A stretch of DNA of 64,000 bases from Flavipsychrobacter sp. (GCA_041392855.1 JAWKLD010000003.1:62001-126000), one strand, 5' to 3'; shown: positions 1-8,388, counted from the stretch's first letter. The notes: generated from the letters alone by a model not told the origin. Numbers and translations are program-made.

Positions 1-489
1 CTCCAGATAAGCCGCATGGCACTGCTGCATATAGTGAGTAAGATTATCACACACAGCACCTATATCTGTAAACACACCTATAGTGATACCTGCATAATTG
101 ACTACATAGCTGTAGGGGTCTATTGCGTCGTGTAGTTTACTAAAACCCGTCACTTGCATACCATGCACATCTATCACTTCATTATGTTCTATTCTACGAT
201 ATAGATCAGGCTTAAACTTTAGATGACTAGCATAATGTGTTTTATGATTCAGATAGGCTGGTATCTTATATCGAGACGATAGTAGTTGTGCTCCTTTTAT
301 ATGGTCGGTATGCTCATGGGTGATGAATATGGCTCGCACTTTGGTGATGTCCAAGCCCATCTTCTTCATACGTATCTCCGTTTCGCGGCAGGAGATACCC
401 GCATCTATAAGCACGGCGTCTTGCCCGTTACTGATGTAGTAACAATTGCCATTGCTGCCCGAGTTGATAGATGCTGTATATAAAGACAT
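1..489 (-). CDS. MBL-fold metallo-hydrolase (YycJ/WalJ-like), 3' part missing
   Basis: Predicted cytosolic metallo-beta-lactamase-fold hydrolase. The 163 visible residues start MSLYTASINSGSNGNCYY and carry the metal-binding motif THEHTDH near residue 59, followed by the D-x-G-type strands of the fold. The opening SGSxGNxxY with LIDAG shortly after is typical of the YycJ/WalJ family, whose members are hydrolases of unproven substrate linked to cell-wall or DNA metabolism. The ATG is at 487-489. The gene runs off the left edge, so about a third of the usual 250-260 residues is missing. A nuclease of the same fold is possible. The fold is certain; the subfamily is inferred from the N-terminus. 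Confidence 0.85.
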   Translation of the reverse strand, partial: MSLYTASINSGSNGNCYYISNGQDAVLIDAGISCRETEIRMKKMGLDITKVRAIFITHEHTDHIKGAQLLSSRYKIPAYLNHKTHYASHLKFKPDLYRRIEHNEVIDVHGMQVTGFSKLHDAIDPYSYVVNYAGITIGVFTDIGAVCDNLTHYMQQCHAAYLE

Positions 490-521
490 GGTCGAGGCTG
501 CAAGTTAACGATATATAATCT

Positions 522-872
522 TTACTCCCTTAATATGCTTTTCATTTTCTTTCCTCTTGCCAGCTCATCTACCAGCTTGTCCATGTAGCGTATTTTTTGC
601 ATGAGGGGGTCTTCTATATCTTCTACACGGTAGCCACATATCAATCCTTTTATTTTTGTCACATTGGGGTTTAACTGGGGTGCTTCTTCAAAAAAGGCAG
701 CTAAGTCGACTTTATTATCTATCTGCTTTTGTAGTAGTTTTTTATCGTAGCCTGTTAGCCAATGTATGATAGTATCCAACTCTTCTTGTGTATGTCCTTT
801 CTTTTCCACCTTTTGTATATACAGGGGATAGATACTGGCAAAGCTCATCTTAAATACTCTAGCGTTATCCAT
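522..872 (-). CDS. DUF2200 family protein
   Basis: A 116-residue soluble protein matching DUF2200 over its full length. It shows the family hallmarks RVFxMxFASIYPLYxxKxEKKG at the N-terminus, WLTGYD in the middle, FFxEAPxxNPN, and the C-terminal DPLMxxIRYMDKLVDELARGK. The molecular function of the family is unknown. It has no signal peptide or membrane segment and is probably cytosolic. It stands between the MBL hydrolase and a Pmp3-like gene in the same direction, with gaps of about 30 bases, so co-transcription is possible but unproven. Confidence 0.85.
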   Translation of the reverse strand: MDNARVFKMSFASIYPLYIQKVEKKGHTQEELDTIIHWLTGYDKKLLQKQIDNKVDLAAFFEEAPQLNPNVTKIKGLICGYRVEDIEDPLMQKIRYMDKLVDELARGKKMKSILRE

Positions 873-900
873 TACATGGTAGTTTAATTAGAAATATTAC

Positions 901-1104
901 TTAGGCACCTGCCTTTCTCATTTCTTTTATTACACGTTTAGTTCTTCTTTCAGCTCTGGCATTTTGCAGAGACACTACGGCCCATATTGCCGCAGGTAGC
1001 CATCCTATTAGTGTTATTTGCAAAATGAGACAAAGTAATCCACTCAATATTTTCCCCCTTAAGAAAAATGACAATGGCGGTAAGAGTATGGCTATTAGTA
1101 GCAT
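901..1104 (-). CDS. YqaE/Pmp3 family membrane protein
   Basis: A 67-residue protein with two hydrophobic helices (about residues 2-14 and 20-46) and a basic C-terminal tail (RAERRTKRVIKEMRK). The LLPPLSFFLRGK start and the GWLPAAIWAV stretch match the UPF0057/Pmp3 proteolipid family. These are small inner-membrane proteins that affect membrane potential and ion homeostasis in yeast and plants and are often stress-induced. No specific bacterial role can be assigned. The DUF2200 gene lies 28 bases downstream in the same direction. Confidence 0.8.
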   Translation of the reverse strand: MLLIAILLPPLSFFLRGKILSGLLCLILQITLIGWLPAAIWAVVSLQNARAERRTKRVIKEMRKAGA

Positions 1105-1188
1105 GTTGGATTATTATATCTCAATTTATATCAATCTATTTGAAGCGCCAATTATAAACTATGCTTTTATGGTATAGAAGATTACTTA

Positions 1189-2214
1189 TTAATGAGTAAC
1201 TCCTCCTTCAAACATTACAGGTTTATTATTTTGTTCGCTTATGCCCATATACCCCCTGTCCATGAGCCAGGCTCTATAAAAATACACAAGCATTTCTGGC
1301 GTCATCACAGCATACCAAGCTCTAAAAAGGTTACTACTAGCCTTATCAAGATAATCAACTGACATTTCGCAATCTTCAACATCAATCTTTTTAAATGAAT
1401 AACCACCACTTCTCATCAAATGCAGTTCTGCAATTTCACTTATAGGGTACTTGTAAACTTTATAATCTTCTTTGTAATGCTTGGAGGTATTACTATTCAG
1501 ACTACTCGTGATATAAATAGAGTCTTTAGAAATTCGCTCTACAACTCCGAATAATGTTTTATTACCATCTTTAAATTTGATATGATAGCACGCATCTTCA
1601 TGTATCATGAAAGTATCTTTCCTATTCTTATTTTTTGTACAAAGCTTGATAACCCATTCTTTCCCTGTTGTAAATATCTTTTCCAAAGAATCATTTTTCA
1701 ACCTTACAACTGATATTGCGCTATCCAAAACTCTTTTAACACTATCTAAGTCATAATAAGCCACCACCTCTTCATTATACTTTTTATAAACAGTGAATGT
1801 ACTTACATGATGCATATTAAAATAGCTTACCTTTTTGCTCGCCCATAGTGCGTTGTATTCAACACCTTCAATAGTATCATCATAATACTTAATGGTATGT
1901 AGTAGCAGTAGTTTTTCTTGATCGTCTTTCATCTTCAAACCTACCTGCGTATTATTAGTATACTTCAACCACACTTTATTTGCATTTTCATCAAAACAGT
2001 ATACCTGCCCCATAACATAAGTATTCAACCCTGTAGCATTTATAAGGCCAGCTACTACGCTACTATCACGTTGTTTAAGTGTGAGGTTAGTAAACTGACC
2101 AATAAAGTCAACATTGGACATGGTGTATATTTTTTTACCCGAACATTGGTTATTAGTAAAAACTAATAAGACAATAATTAACCAATTTTTTATTATTGAA
2201 AACACACTCATCAT
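1189..2214 (-). CDS. hypothetical secreted protein
   Basis: No family recognised. The frame can be extended upstream to a GTG at 2256, but the ATG at 2212-2214 (or the next, 2209-2211) puts a normal export signal at the N-terminus: MMSVFSIIKNW, then hydrophobic LIIVLLVF, then NNQCSGKK. The cysteine could be a lipidation site but the preceding residues (TNNQ) are a poor lipobox, so secretion is inferred and lipidation doubtful. The mature part of about 310 residues is rich in charged and beta-strand-like stretches (FMIHEDACYHIKFKDGNKTLFGVVERISKDSIYITSS split over residues 230-265), a pattern common in Bacteroidota periplasmic proteins. It is divergent to the lipoprotein at 2361. Confidence 0.6.
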   Translation of the reverse strand: MMSVFSIIKNWLIIVLLVFTNNQCSGKKIYTMSNVDFIGQFTNLTLKQRDSSVVAGLINATGLNTYVMGQVYCFDENANKVWLKYTNNTQVGLKMKDDQEKLLLLHTIKYYDDTIEGVEYNALWASKKVSYFNMHHVSTFTVYKKYNEEVVAYYDLDSVKRVLDSAISVVRLKNDSLEKIFTTGKEWVIKLCTKNKNRKDTFMIHEDACYHIKFKDGNKTLFGVVERISKDSIYITSSLNSNTSKHYKEDYKVYKYPISEIAELHLMRSGGYSFKKIDVEDCEMSVDYLDKASSNLFRAWYAVMTPEMLVYFYRAWLMDRGYMGISEQNNKPVMFEGGVTH

Positions 2215-2360
2215 AGGTTTAATTTCATCTAGCAATCTATTGAAATAGTTTGACACAAAGCTTTTATAAGTTACCGCTTTAAAAATTATAAACGTCTCTA
2301 CTGTCTACAAGCCTTGCCTACGCACTGATTATATTATATTTTTATACCAAATAAGCAGTT

Positions 2361-2840
2361 ATGAAACCTACATACATTCTATCAACTACACTATGTTTAG
2401 TAGTCATATTAGCCTCTTGTACTAAAAAACAAGAAGACGATAAAACAAACAATACAACCTCATCTGCAAAGCAACAACTACTAGAAGCCGGCAAATGGCA
2501 ACTATCTGCTAAAACAGCAACTATTAACTACATGGGTAAAGACACTACTGCCGATCTATACCCTGATGTAGACAATTGTGAAAAAGATGATTTTGTAGAA
2601 TTTTTCTCTAACAAAACTGTTATCAGAAATGAGAACATCATCAAATGTAATGGCAATCCACAGAGTAGTACATTTACATGGCAGCTATTAGACAATGAGT
2701 CCAAAATAGCCATATACGATAGCAACCCTGACACTTTGAATTTGGAAGTATCTCAAACACAATTGAAATTAAGCCAAACAAAACCTAATAGCTCAGGCAT
2801 ACCTGTTACCTTTAAGGAGACTTATAAGAATATTAAATAG
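2361..2840 (+). CDS. lipocalin-like lipoprotein
   Basis: A 159-residue lipoprotein. The signal peptide ends in LVVILASC, a canonical lipobox with Cys20, followed by an acidic KKQEDDKTNN linker, the kind of sequence that often sends Bacteroidota lipoproteins to the surface. The mature domain opens with LLEAGKWQLSA, has FVEFFSNKTVI in the middle and ends with a short strand. This is the layout of the small lipocalin-like domain seen in many Bacteroidota lipoproteins. Ligand and function are unknown. It is monocistronic, with convergent radical SAM gene downstream. Confidence 0.65.
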   Translation: MKPTYILSTTLCLVVILASCTKKQEDDKTNNTTSSAKQQLLEAGKWQLSAKTATINYMGKDTTADLYPDVDNCEKDDFVEFFSNKTVIRNENIIKCNGNPQSSTFTWQLLDNESKIAIYDSNPDTLNLEVSQTQLKLSQTKPNSSGIPVTFKETYKNIK

Positions 2841-2879
2841 GCAAGAGGCTTATATTATCTATATCTGCAACTTACACTG

Positions 2880-4445
2880 CTATGCGTAGCTCAATGCAGG
2901 TTCTACAAAAGGCTCGGGAATGCCATGAGTTTGATAGACCTCCTTCTCTTCAACAGCTTTTTGTAAAATAGTTTTATAGGTCTCATTCATCTGATATATC
3001 ATGATACCATAGAAGAATGCTTTATCCAGCATTTTTCTATTATTAAATACGCTCCACGATATCATCTTCCAGAAGTACTTTCTGTTTCTATCTACAACAC
3101 CCAATCTATACATGATCAGCAAAGCCATTTTCACTTGAGCCATGCTTAGTTTTTCTTTGATCTTCAGTGTATTCTTAGGGAAACTATAGGTCTCAAAAAA
3201 CTTCATCAATCGTTCATAAGAACCTTTGGGAGTATAAATATGGTCGATAACATCAATAAACCCTTCGTATAACACTACAGGATCCATCACAGGTATCAGG
3301 TTGGTATCTCCCTCTGTAAATGCAAAAGGTTTTGATAAGCGTCGTTCCATCTTCATACGCTTGTACAGATCTGTACCCGGAGGAGCCTTAAGAATATTTA
3401 CAATAGGTAAAGGAATACCACTTTCTTGTATAAACTGTATTTGCCTTTGAAAGATACTTGCATCGTCTGTATCAAACCCTACAATAAATCCTCCTGAAAT
3501 AATAAACCCTTTACTATGGATATAATGAATAGTATGTAATAGATTTTTCTTAAGGTTCTGTGTTTTATGAGAAACTTTCAGGCTCTCTTCCGAAGGTGTC
3601 TCAATACCGATAAAGATGTGCCTGAAACCTGCATCTATCAATTTCTGCATCAGCTCTTCATCATCGGCCAAGTTTACCGTGAGCTGTGTAGCAAAATAAA
3701 ATGAAGGTTTTGTCTTCTTGCGCCATTCTATAAGTGCCGGCAAAAGCTCTGCTTTAAGAATACGTTTGTTACCTATAAGGTTATCATCGGCAAACAATAC
3801 CAACTGTGTATTGCCATCATCGTTTATAGCATCTAGCTCTTCTATTATTTGTTCAGGTGTTTTGGTTCTTGGTCGCCTGCCTAGCAATGCCGTTACATCA
3901 CAAAAGTCGCACATGTATGGGCACCCTCTTGAGTACTGGATAATATCATACAAATACTCGCTTTTATCTATCAGGTCGAAAGAAGGTAATGGCGAAGTGC
4001 TAACGTCTGCAAACTCTTTAGTTCTATATATAGGCTTTAGCTCACCTTTCTCCAAGTCTTCCAGAAAAAGAGGCAATGTTATTTCCGCCTCATTTAGTAC
4101 AAAGTAATCTATCTCAGGAAAGCGGTAATGCTCATGGGTAAACAATGTTCCACCCGCCACTATTTTTACACCCACCTCTTTACATAGCTTTACTATTTCT
4201 CCTACAGACTCCTCCTGCACATTCATAGCCGAAAGAAAAACATAATCAGCCCACTGTAGGTCAGTCGTTTTAATAGGCGCAACATTAAGGTCTGCCAATC
4301 TCTTCTCCCAACTATCGGGCAGTAGCGATGCTACCGTCAATAAACCTAATGGAGGGTATGCCGCTTTTTTATCTACTACGTGCATAAAATGCTTCATAGC
4401 ATAAAAGGTATCCGGCATCTCAGGATATACTAAAAGTACTCTCAA
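2880..4445 (-). CDS. cobalamin-binding-domain radical SAM protein with DUF4070
   Basis: A 521-residue radical SAM enzyme. Residues 1-140 form a B12-binding Rossmann domain (MRVLLVYPEMPDTFY; PPLGLLTVASLLP). The cluster motif is Cys175-x3-Cys179-x2-Cys182 within YSRGCPYMCDFCD. The SAM barrel extends to about residue 370, and the C-terminal 140 residues match DUF4070. This architecture is shared with class B radical SAM methylases such as HpnP, but nothing here points to hopanoids, so the substrate is open. The start codon is TTG (4443-4445). It is supported because the conserved N-terminal strand begins at it and the next Met (residue 10) would delete that strand. No neighbour suggests a pathway. 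Confidence 0.85.
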   Translation of the reverse strand: MRVLLVYPEMPDTFYAMKHFMHVVDKKAAYPPLGLLTVASLLPDSWEKRLADLNVAPIKTTDLQWADYVFLSAMNVQEESVGEIVKLCKEVGVKIVAGGTLFTHEHYRFPEIDYFVLNEAEITLPLFLEDLEKGELKPIYRTKEFADVSTSPLPSFDLIDKSEYLYDIIQYSRGCPYMCDFCDVTALLGRRPRTKTPEQIIEELDAINDDGNTQLVLFADDNLIGNKRILKAELLPALIEWRKKTKPSFYFATQLTVNLADDEELMQKLIDAGFRHIFIGIETPSEESLKVSHKTQNLKKNLLHTIHYIHSKGFIISGGFIVGFDTDDASIFQRQIQFIQESGIPLPIVNILKAPPGTDLYKRMKMERRLSKPFAFTEGDTNLIPVMDPVVLYEGFIDVIDHIYTPKGSYERLMKFFETYSFPKNTLKIKEKLSMAQVKMALLIMYRLGVVDRNRKYFWKMISWSVFNNRKMLDKAFFYGIMIYQMNETYKTILQKAVEEKEVYQTHGIPEPFVEPALSYA

Positions 4446-4527
4446 TTTCTCTAACGTTTAGGTTTACTTAAATGTAAAAAATATTTACAAAACAGGTGTG
4501 AAGTTACGGCTTATATAGCCATATCTC

Positions 4528-5031
4528 CTAGCTATTACTCTTCTTTATAGCTTTTTGAATAAATACATTACTAGGTATGGTGATCAGCTCCCCTTCCTTG
4601 GTTTTTATACTAATAAAGAAAATCCCTATATCACTTACTTTACCTTCTACCACTGCATCTTTTTCCGCTACAGATATATAGTCACCTATGCGTACCGGAT
4701 GGTTGAAGAACAATATGATCGTTGCAGTAATATTGGAAAGTATAGACCATTGTGCCACAAACGCAACACCCAATACGGTTAAGAAAGAAGACAAGAAGAA
4801 TAGTAACCTCGATTGGTTTACCCCCCATATGAGCATAAGCAGTAGCAAGCATACTACCACTACTATAAAGTGCAGTACTTTTTTAAACATTTTCACCCTA
4901 GAGCGCTGATACTCTAGCCTTACGGCTACTTTCTCTATAGCCTTTGTAAACAATGCTCCTACCAATAGGTATAATAGCACTACCGCTATCGACTCTACTA
5001 TTTGTACTTTATACAGGTCTAACCATTCCAT
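4528..5031 (-). CDS. small MscS-type mechanosensitive channel
   Basis: A 167-residue inner-membrane protein reduced to the MscS core. It has three membrane segments (about 13-33, 53-72 and 76-108), the last continuing into the pore-lining helix and the conserved beta-domain motif FNHPVRIGDYIS. A short beta domain ends at TKEGELITIPSNVFIQKAI. It lacks the large C-terminal vestibule domain and has no N-terminal extension, so it is shorter than E. coli MscS (286 residues). Predicted role: release of solutes during hypo-osmotic shock. A second, larger MscS homologue lies at 16585-17493. Confidence 0.85.
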   Translation of the reverse strand: MEWLDLYKVQIVESIAVVLLYLLVGALFTKAIEKVAVRLEYQRSRVKMFKKVLHFIVVVVCLLLLMLIWGVNQSRLLFFLSSFLTVLGVAFVAQWSILSNITATIILFFNHPVRIGDYISVAEKDAVVEGKVSDIGIFFISIKTKEGELITIPSNVFIQKAIKKSNS

Positions 5032-5087
5032 ACTTTTTTAAAAGTACTAGAAATAGTAGTATAAAATATCTTTTATCACTACAATTA

Positions 5088-5465
5088 TCAGACACTTTTC
5101 TTTTTTCTATTATACCATATAAACAAGACACTTATTAGCACATACGGTAGTGCAAAAAGCATGATCTTGATATTGGGACCAAGGAAACCAATAAAAAACA
5201 AGAAAAACATAATAACACTAAGGCAAACCATGCCTATAATGCTCAACACCTTACTAGGTTTCTTCTGAAAGAACGTAAACAATAACAATAGCTGCCCTAG
5301 CAAAGGAATAAGTATAAATGGATGTAGAAACGATTTTGACTTATCTGTTATACTAGTGAATAGACCATACTCTACCTCATAGACAAAGTTGCTGTAGTTA
5401 TTTCCCCACTCCATATAGCCAAACAGTGAGGCAAGCAATAGACCTATATTAATAGCTTTTTTCAT
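5088..5465 (-). CDS. hypothetical four-helix membrane protein
   Basis: A 125-residue protein with four predicted membrane helices (about 3-18, 46-64, 72-92 and 97-117) and a basic C-terminus (WYNRKKKSV). No family is recognised. Its ATG at 5463-5465 lies 33 bases beyond a perfect palindrome (5498-5515) that fits an Fnr-type operator, which in turn follows the Crp/Fnr regulator gene. The gene is therefore a candidate direct target of that regulator. That is an inference from position only. Confidence 0.55.
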   Translation of the reverse strand: MKKAINIGLLLASLFGYMEWGNNYSNFVYEVEYGLFTSITDKSKSFLHPFILIPLLGQLLLLFTFFQKKPSKVLSIIGMVCLSVIMFFLFFIGFLGPNIKIMLFALPYVLISVLFIWYNRKKKSV

Positions 5466-5497
5466 AATGCAAAGCTATAGAGCTATTTGCTGAAAAC

Positions 5498-5515
5498 ATT
5501 TGACAAAAGTCAAAT
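5498..5515. promoter_or_regulatory. perfect Fnr-type palindrome between regulator and membrane gene
   Basis: ATTTGAC-AAAA-GTCAAAT is a perfect 7+4+7 inverted repeat, i.e. TTGAC-N4-GTCAA. It begins two bases after the stop of the Crp/Fnr gene and ends 33 bases before the next start codon. Fnr-subfamily proteins with an E-x-x-S-R recognition helix bind TTGA-type half-sites, and the neighbouring regulator has ETLSR. Operator function is inferred. Confidence 0.5.
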
Positions 5516-5516
5516 T

Positions 5517-6089
5517 CTACGCACTTAGCTTTTTTCTTATTCTGCTCAAAGTCTCTAAACTCATACCTAGATAAGAAGCTATATAGGTAAGCGGCAGTCG
5601 TTGTATCAAATCCGGGTGGTTTTCCATAAAGAACAAATAACGTTCCTGAGCACTATTCTTCCTGAGCATTAATAGTTTTTCATCACTCATTATACAATAG
5701 TGCTCCGTCCATACCCTTGCAATAAAGTTAAACTCGGGGTATTGCTTATAAATATTTTGCAGGTCTTCATAGTTCATTTTCACCAATGTGCAGTCCTCTA
5801 CCGTTTCAATATATTCTACGCCGGGTTTTCTTGTATAAAAACTATCAATAGACAATGCAATATGTTCCTCCTGCATAAATCGGGAACATATCTCTTCGCT
5901 ATCTCTAATATAATAGCTGCGAATCAAACCTTTCACTATATAATAAACATGATTACATGTTTGCCCTGCTTTTAAAAGCAGCTGTTTTTTAGGGCAATCA
6001 ACTACTTCATAATATTGTGTAAGCACCTCTTGCAACTCATTGCTAAGCGGGTAGATATTATTTACCTCATCAAGAAAAGTTTGAGACAT
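5517..6089 (-). CDS. Crp/Fnr family transcriptional regulator
   Basis: A 190-residue regulator with an N-terminal cyclic-nucleotide-binding-like beta barrel (residues 20-110; CNHVYYIVKGLIRSYY corresponds to the strand-loop region) and a C-terminal winged helix whose recognition helix reads SLETLSRIRKK. This E-T-x-S-R spacing is the Fnr type rather than the Crp type (R-E-T-x-G-R). The cysteines are not arranged as an Fe-S ligand set, so direct oxygen sensing as in Fnr is unlikely and the effector is unknown. The ATG at 6087-6089 is chosen over an in-frame TTG at 6104, because a promoter-like AGGTTTG lies between them. A palindrome of the matching half-site class follows the stop codon. Confidence 0.82.
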   Translation of the reverse strand: MSQTFLDEVNNIYPLSNELQEVLTQYYEVVDCPKKQLLLKAGQTCNHVYYIVKGLIRSYYIRDSEEICSRFMQEEHIALSIDSFYTRKPGVEYIETVEDCTLVKMNYEDLQNIYKQYPEFNFIARVWTEHYCIMSDEKLLMLRKNSAQERYLFFMENHPDLIQRLPLTYIASYLGMSLETLSRIRKKLSA

Positions 6090-6185
6090 TTTTAAATTTA
6101 GCAAACCTCTTTCACATTATTATAATCGAACCTATATACATAATGGCATAGTATTTGAAATACACAGTAGCCAAACATAAAAACT

Positions 6186-6404
6186 ATGAAAAAAGCATTA
6201 CTTCTAAACATAGCCATAATGGCAAGCATTATATTATTGTCTTCTTGTGAGCGCAAATACACATGCATATGTGTTTACCCAGGCTCTTCTATCAGTACTT
6301 CTAAAACCACTTTTAAAGCAAAGAGAAGAAGCGAAGCCGAAACAGCTTGCAGCAGACAACATACGGGAGCTATGGCAAGTGGTGGTTCTTGTGCTTTAGA
6401 GTAA
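6186..6404 (+). CDS. small lipoprotein
   Basis: A 72-residue protein with a lipoprotein signal: MKKALLLNIAIMASIILLSSC, Cys21 being the predicted lipidated residue. The mature 52 residues contain four more cysteines (CICVYP, TACSRQ, GGSCALE), which could form two disulfides. No family or function recognised. The compact cysteine-rich mature part makes it more likely to be a folded periplasmic or surface domain than a fragment. It is transcribed divergently from the Crp/Fnr gene, which could regulate it. Confidence 0.6.
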   Translation: MKKALLLNIAIMASIILLSSCERKYTCICVYPGSSISTSKTTFKAKRRSEAETACSRQHTGAMASGGSCALE

Positions 6405-6406
6405 GG

Positions 6407-6988
6407 CTATTTTTTCTTACCAGATGTAGATTGTGGTTTATCTAATTCTTTTATGCGAAGTAAGGTCAAGTCATGTTTATCAAAACAGATCAAATGATGA
6501 TTACTCTTTTTAAATAAGAAGTCCTTCTTTTCGTATTTGTCGTATACGACCTTTATCGTATCTGCATCTAGAGATATATCTATGTTAGCATAAGCGTAAG
6601 AAGCACCTCCTTCTATCCATATTATTTCGGGAATGTAGGTCTCTGCCTTTCTTCTTATATGATAACCTTCTATGCTCTGATAAGCTGGGAATAGAGACTT
6701 AACATGAGTCCTATTTGTCTTATACAAATGAGACACATACTCTCTACCCTGCTCTGTGATGCACAAAATACCGTAATAGATAAACAGACTGTCTTCATGT
6801 ACTATATCATACCTATAGCTTTTACCTTTATATGCCTGTCTATTATCCATTCTTTTTTTGAAAAACTCCTTGAAAGATTCGCGGGTGGCATGCTCTTTAT
6901 ATTCAGTTATTTCAGACACATAAATTCTTTCTTGTGCAAAAGTGTTTGCAGCTAAAAAAAACAATAGGGTTACAAGCATAGTTCTCAT
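6407..6988 (-). CDS. hypothetical exported protein
   Basis: No family recognised. The ATG at 6986-6988 gives MRTMLVTLLFFLAANTFAQ, a standard signal peptide with AXA-like cleavage, so the in-frame TTG at 7006 is not favoured. The mature domain of about 175 residues is soluble and mixed alpha/beta (SFKEFFKKRMDNR; DIVHEDSLFIYYGILC; HLICFDKHDLTLLRIKEL) and ends in a lysine-rich tail. It resembles the secreted proteins of unknown function at 29688 and 1189 in size and composition, but no homology can be claimed by eye. Confidence 0.55.
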   Translation of the reverse strand: MRTMLVTLLFFLAANTFAQERIYVSEITEYKEHATRESFKEFFKKRMDNRQAYKGKSYRYDIVHEDSLFIYYGILCITEQGREYVSHLYKTNRTHVKSLFPAYQSIEGYHIRRKAETYIPEIIWIEGGASYAYANIDISLDADTIKVVYDKYEKKDFLFKKSNHHLICFDKHDLTLLRIKELDKPQSTSGKKK

Positions 6989-7034
6989 GCTTAAATATAC
7001 CTTCAATCTGACAAATACAGTTAACTTATAACAT

Positions 7035-7067
7035 AAAAAAACACGGTCTACAATAAAGCAGGCCGTG
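7035..7067 (-). terminator. intrinsic terminator after the tandem membrane-protein genes
   Basis: On the minus strand an 8-bp stem CACGGCCT/AGACCGTG (one G-T pair) closes a 10-base loop and is followed by seven T residues. It lies directly after the stop of the gene ending at 7090. Confidence 0.7.
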
Positions 7068-7089
7068 ATAACAATTAATGCAAGTGATA

Positions 7090-7497
7090 TTAGGTTGTAG
7101 GTGTAGCAGCATTTATTTTTTCCATAAACACTCTTTCTTCATGTCTTTTCTTAGCAATTCTTTTTCCTCTGAAGAAAAGGTAGAGATTAAAAAACAACAT
7201 AACACCTAGGTAAATGCTAAAGCCTCCTATCTTGTAGCTTAGTGCCTCTATAGTGTCTTGTGTGCCTGCCAGCACTCCGTTGATCTCCAAGATATAAAGT
7301 GCAAAACCTAAGTTGAGTAGGTAAAAGCCTATTTTAAATAGTGTATTGGTAGCTACAGCTATCTCTTCTCTGCCAAAGAATATATCGCGCATAAATACCA
7401 AACCATTTTTAAACAATGTATGTGCAACAAATCCTGTAAGCAGTAATGCTATTGGTAAATAAATTAAATACGCGGTGACGATCAGTTGGTTGTTCAT
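7090..7497 (-). CDS. hypothetical four-helix membrane protein, paralogue of next gene
   Basis: A 135-residue membrane protein with helices at about 6-28, 53-72, 85-105 and a short one before the basic tail (FFRGKRIAKKRHEERVF). It aligns with the protein encoded just upstream (7506-7868): TLFKNGLVFMRDIFFG with KLFHRNGRHFILALFKG, FYLLNLGFALYIL with YYLFNIGYAFVKL, and MLFFNLYLFF with THYFNMALIYF. The pair is therefore a tandem duplication, with only 8 bases between the genes. Function is unknown; the two may form a heteromeric membrane complex. A terminator follows at 7035-7067. Confidence 0.6.
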   Translation of the reverse strand: MNNQLIVTAYLIYLPIALLLTGFVAHTLFKNGLVFMRDIFFGREEIAVATNTLFKIGFYLLNLGFALYILEINGVLAGTQDTIEALSYKIGGFSIYLGVMLFFNLYLFFRGKRIAKKRHEERVFMEKINAATPTT

Positions 7498-7505
7498 AAT
7501 TGAAA

Positions 7506-7868
7506 CTATTTATTAGTGAATGATTGTATTTGCCTTTTTGATAAAAAATAAATGAGTGCCATATTGAAGTAATGCGTGGATGCTAATATGAGGATCAACA
7601 AACCAATATTGCCTCCCAAGCTCGACAGTAATACCTCTATACTATCTACCTTGATCCAGTAACGAAGTTTTACAAATGCATATCCAATATTGAAAAGGTA
7701 ATAGGCCAACAGCAAGATATTGTTCATCGTATCTGTTTGAGCTACATCCCCTTTAAAAAGAGCCAGAATAAAATGACGACCATTACGATGAAACAGCTTG
7801 CCTACATAAACAATGATAAAGACCATGGTAACCAGATAAACACCGTATGCAAGTATGTTGTAATTCAT
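7506..7868 (-). CDS. hypothetical four-helix membrane protein, paralogue of following gene
   Basis: A 120-residue membrane protein, first gene of the two-gene unit that ends at 7035. It has helices at about 6-24, 48-66, 78-98 and 100-112 and a short basic tail. It shares the layout and several short motifs with its neighbour (LFxxNG, YxLFNIGYAF, FNxxL). No recognised family. The ATG lies at 7866-7868, and the 157-base region up to the divergent gene at 8026 would hold both promoters. Confidence 0.58.
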   Translation of the reverse strand: MNYNILAYGVYLVTMVFIIVYVGKLFHRNGRHFILALFKGDVAQTDTMNNILLLAYYLFNIGYAFVKLRYWIKVDSIEVLLSSLGGNIGLLILILASTHYFNMALIYFLSKRQIQSFTNK

Positions 7869-8025
7869 GACTTATCTTTTAAATGATCAATGGCTTCCAT
7901 TTCTTTCTCCCAAATTCCTTTTACATAGTAAAGCTAATACATTTTTACTAAACTTTCAATAATTACTGAAAGTTTATTTTAAAAAGAAAGTTTTATTGAT
8001 TTCTAGTACTTAGTACTTTAGGAGA

Positions 8026-8388
8026 ATGGCTATCAAGTACAGCACAATAGATGAGTATCACCTATCCTTCCCTAAGGATACCCAGGAAATATTAGCAGTA
8101 ATAAGAAAAACGATTAGTGCCGCAGCACCAGATGCCAAAGAAACTATCAGCTATAATATGCCTGCATTCAAACAAAATGGCATGCTGGTATACTATGCAG
8201 CCTACAAAAACCATATTGGCTTTTATGCGCTCCCGTCAGGCAATGCCGCATTTAAGAAAGAGTTGTCTAAATACAAAACGGGCAAAGGCTCTATACAGTT
8301 TCCTATAGACGAGCCTATGCCATTAGATCTTATTCATAAAATGGTAAAAATGAGGGTGCAAGAGAATCTAAATAAGGCAAAGAAGTAG
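8026..8388 (+). CDS. DUF1801 family protein (YdhG/frataxin-like fold)
   Basis: A 120-residue cytosolic protein of the DUF1801 family. Visible hallmarks are the N-terminal TIDEYHLSFPKDTQEIL, the central ETISYNMPAFKQNGMLVYYAAYKNHIGFY, and LSKYKTGKGSIQFPIDEPMP. The fold is related to frataxin, and the Bacillus member YdhG has been studied as an iron chaperone, but most members are uncharacterised. The gene stands alone and has a plausible -7 element (TACTTTAG) about 10 bases before the ATG. Confidence 0.82.
   Translation: MAIKYSTIDEYHLSFPKDTQEILAVIRKTISAAAPDAKETISYNMPAFKQNGMLVYYAAYKNHIGFYALPSGNAAFKKELSKYKTGKGSIQFPIDEPMPLDLIHKMVKMRVQENLNKAKK

Noticed and set aside
286..483. Plus-strand open frame of 65 codons
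   Set aside because: It is fully antisense to the MBL-fold hydrolase gene, which has clear motifs on the minus strand.
4443..4445. TTG start of the radical SAM gene as a -7-element artefact
   Set aside because: Unlike pyrD and metF, the surrounding sequence (AAATTGAGAG) is not TAnnTTTG, and the conserved B12-domain strand begins at this codon, so the TTG is accepted as a true start.
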